The notes under the pieces: generated by a model
The model's input: only the letters and a program-made list of their open reading frames with translations
Told to the model about the DNA's origin: nothing
Database searches by the model: none
Shown: positions 62,984 through 64,000 of the stretch, piece after piece
Numbering within the stretch: the stretch's first letter is position 1
How the letters are laid out: every line of letters starts with the position of its first letter
Program-made: the position numbers and the translations under genes
DNA from: a bacterium
Lineage (GTDB): Bacteria; Vulcanimicrobiota; Vulcanimicrobiia; Vulcanimicrobiales; Vulcanimicrobiaceae
Length of the DNA stretch: 64,000 nucleotides
Direction of reading: 5' to 3'
NCBI GenBank assembly: GCA_021794205.1
Contig: JAJYRH010000001.1
Coordinates: 1 to 64,000 of the forward strand

Positions 62984-63290
62984 ATTCTATCGGCGCTCCT
63001 TTACGCTCGGTACCCCTACGCGCCGCTACGGCGATTTGCCTGCCGACGGCGCGATCGGCGCGCATGAATAATCGTGGCGAACGCTCGAAGCAATCGCTCC
63101 GATCGTTCCGCTCGGGCTTCGAAAGAGCCGTATGGGAAGGTCGTCTTCATACGGCATTCCCAGTGGTTTTGAAAACGTGCGACGATGCGTCGGCGCGCGG
63201 TGGATCGACGAGCATCGGTCGCGCGCGCGATCTGCTACGAGCGGTTCGGGAGCGCCGGGAGAAGCTTAACCTCTCCCGGACCGGTGCGTG
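62984..63290. other. 307-base intergenic region between cytochrome c and malate synthase genes
   Basis: No supported gene. It contains the 29-base inverted repeat GCCGTATG-N13-CATACGGC (63127-63155), with eight-base arms and a 13-base spacer, and further downstream a second hairpin listed separately. The bulk presumably holds the promoter of the cytochrome gene; I see no convincing -35/-10 pair. The perfect arms are large enough for a dimeric regulator site or an RNA hairpin. Confidence 0.45.
63255..63279 (-). terminator. Hairpin after the malate synthase gene
   Basis: CCGGGAGA-AGCTTAACC-TCTCCCGG, eight perfect pairs, about 12 bases after the stop of the minus-strand gene. It has no T run on either strand, so it may be only a processing or stability hairpin. 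Confidence 0.4.
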
Positions 63291-64000
63291 CTAGCGGGGG
63301 TCGAAGGCGCCCGTCAGGATCATCTGCTCGGCGAGCAGACGCGCGCGACGATACCGGGCGATCTCTTCGCGCGAACTCTGCGGCGGGAGCGCCGCGAGAA
63401 TGACGTCGAGCTCTTCGTCGAATGCATCGGCGAGCGAGCGCGGCGTATACTCTCCCGGGAAGCGCAGGCGCTGCGCGATCATCAACCGATAGATGCGATC
63501 GGTTGCGAGATCTTCCATGTATCCGTCGATCAAGCTCGCGCCGCGCCCGTCGAGCACGCCCTTGCGGTAGCGAATGACCGTGCGAATCGCGGCGCGCGTC
63601 CCTTCGATCGTCGTCGCGCCGACGCCGATCGGCGCGGGGCGAAGATCGGGGTGGAGATCGGCTCCCGGGGTGACGAACGAGAGTTGATTCGGCTCGGGAA
63701 ATTGCGCGACGGCGATCGCGTTTTGGTCGGGGTGCCCCGTCCACGCCCCGTCCATACCGCAGCTCGCTTCGTTGCGCTTATCGCGTTCGAGCGCGTCGAG
63801 CGCGCGAGCGTTGAGCTCGGCATCTTCGCGGCTGGGGTAGAGCGCGGTCATCCCGCCGATTGCGAGAACGCCGCGCCGGTGGCAGATCTGCGGTAAGAGC
63901 GTCCGGAGATTTTGGAAAAATGCGACGTCGTGCGGAATCGTATTGCGGTCGGGCAAAAGCCAGTGGGGATCGTTGAGATTGAAGTGGATCAACGAGGCCA
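63291..64000 (-). CDS. aceB: Malate synthase A-like, C-terminal part (cut at window edge)
   Basis: About 236 residues of the 3' end; the 5' end lies beyond 64000. The piece begins ASLIHFNLNDPHWLLPDR and continues LPQICHRRGVLAIGGMTALYPS, then DKRNEASCGMDGAWTGHPDQ, matching the CHkRG, GGMxA and D-G-x-W-x-x-H-P sections of malate synthase A. The final 120 residues are helical with a C-terminal end in ILTGAFDPR. The glyoxylate shunt condensation of glyoxylate and acetyl-CoA is the likely reaction, but citrate-lyase-like relatives exist. The TTG at 63992 is an internal codon, not a start. Confidence 0.75.
   Translation of the reverse strand, partial: ASLIHFNLNDPHWLLPDRNTIPHDVAFFQNLRTLLPQICHRRGVLAIGGMTALYPSREDAELNARALDALERDKRNEASCGMDGAWTGHPDQNAIAVAQFPEPNQLSFVTPGADLHPDLRPAPIGVGATTIEGTRAAIRTVIRYRKGVLDGRGASLIDGYMEDLATDRIYRLMIAQRLRFPGEYTPRSLADAFDEELDVILAALPPQSSREEIARYRRARLLAEQMILTGAFDPR

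Overview
The window is a high-G+C bacterial chromosome segment (about two thirds G+C by eye) packed with short operons. GTG and TTG starts are frequent, and stop/start overlaps of the ATGA or GTGA type are very common. There is no phage, insertion sequence, CRISPR array, rRNA or recognisable tRNA. The mix of genes does not fit the classical phyla well. It combines a complete murein (dcw-type) cluster, HrcA/CIRCE control of groE, a Firmicutes-like neighbourhood (trmH family - YqzL-like - pheS - pheT - cvpA), many secreted WXXGXW, beta-propeller and lipoprotein genes, and 7TMR-DISM/SARP-type regulators. My best guess, by inference only, is an uncultivated-lineage bacterium such as Candidatus Eremiobacterota/Vulcanimicrobiota (WPS-2).

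Layout. 1-7046: murein operon mraY(partial)-murD-ftsW-murG-murC-murB-ddl, nearly all translationally coupled. 7173-10284: citrate synthase followed directly by hisB-hisH-hisA. 10337-17516: envelope and secreted proteins (copper-amine-oxidase-N stalk protein with 96-bp repeats, two WXXGXW repeat proteins), alanine racemase, a membrane protein and an OsmC-type protein. 17633-19786: groES-groEL with a sigma70-like promoter, a perfect CIRCE operator and a terminator. 19857-22037: a MASE1-like/GGDEF(degenerate)/EAL protein. 22100-24951: two-subunit 2-oxoacid:ferredoxin oxidoreductase. 24955-26662: small membrane and secreted proteins, including an A+T-rich lipoprotein locus interrupted at a ten-T tract. 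26751-30877: a minus-strand run of alpha/beta hydrolase, Zn alcohol dehydrogenase, ispH and an APC amino-acid permease.

31487-34400: hsp20-lon, preceded by a second, imperfect CIRCE-like palindrome, which suggests that HrcA also controls this proteostasis operon. 34397-37235: two minus-strand SARP/BTAD regulators; one is fused to a signal peptide, a 7TMR-DISM membrane sensor and a PAS domain. 37349-39996: beta-propeller lipoprotein and PKD-like secreted protein. 40013-46687: DHA2 transporter, cvpA, pheT, pheS, an intrinsic terminator, an unlisted 33-residue YqzL-like gene, and an SpoU methyltransferase. 46730-49965: Nudix hydrolase, another propeller lipoprotein, and a Tat-exported beta-carbonic anhydrase. 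50016-51372: infC-rpmI-rplT with a structured leader, an apparent AUA start for IF3, and an 86-bp infC/rpmI overlap.

51479-55860: coiled-coil protein, DegV, methyltransferase, M61 peptidase, PsiE-like protein. 55869-58702: ornithine aminotransferase-acyl-CoA synthetase. 58807-61153: two tandem alpha/beta hydrolases and 3-methyladenine glycosylase I in one overlapping operon. 61173-62983: outer-membrane-like protein, secreted protein, cytochrome c lipoprotein. 63291-64000: the 3' part of a malate-synthase gene running off the edge. The strongest points for follow-up are the second CIRCE, the membrane-anchored SARP, the AUA-started and overlapping infC, the YqzL/terminator leader in front of pheST, and the homopolymer-split lipoprotein.
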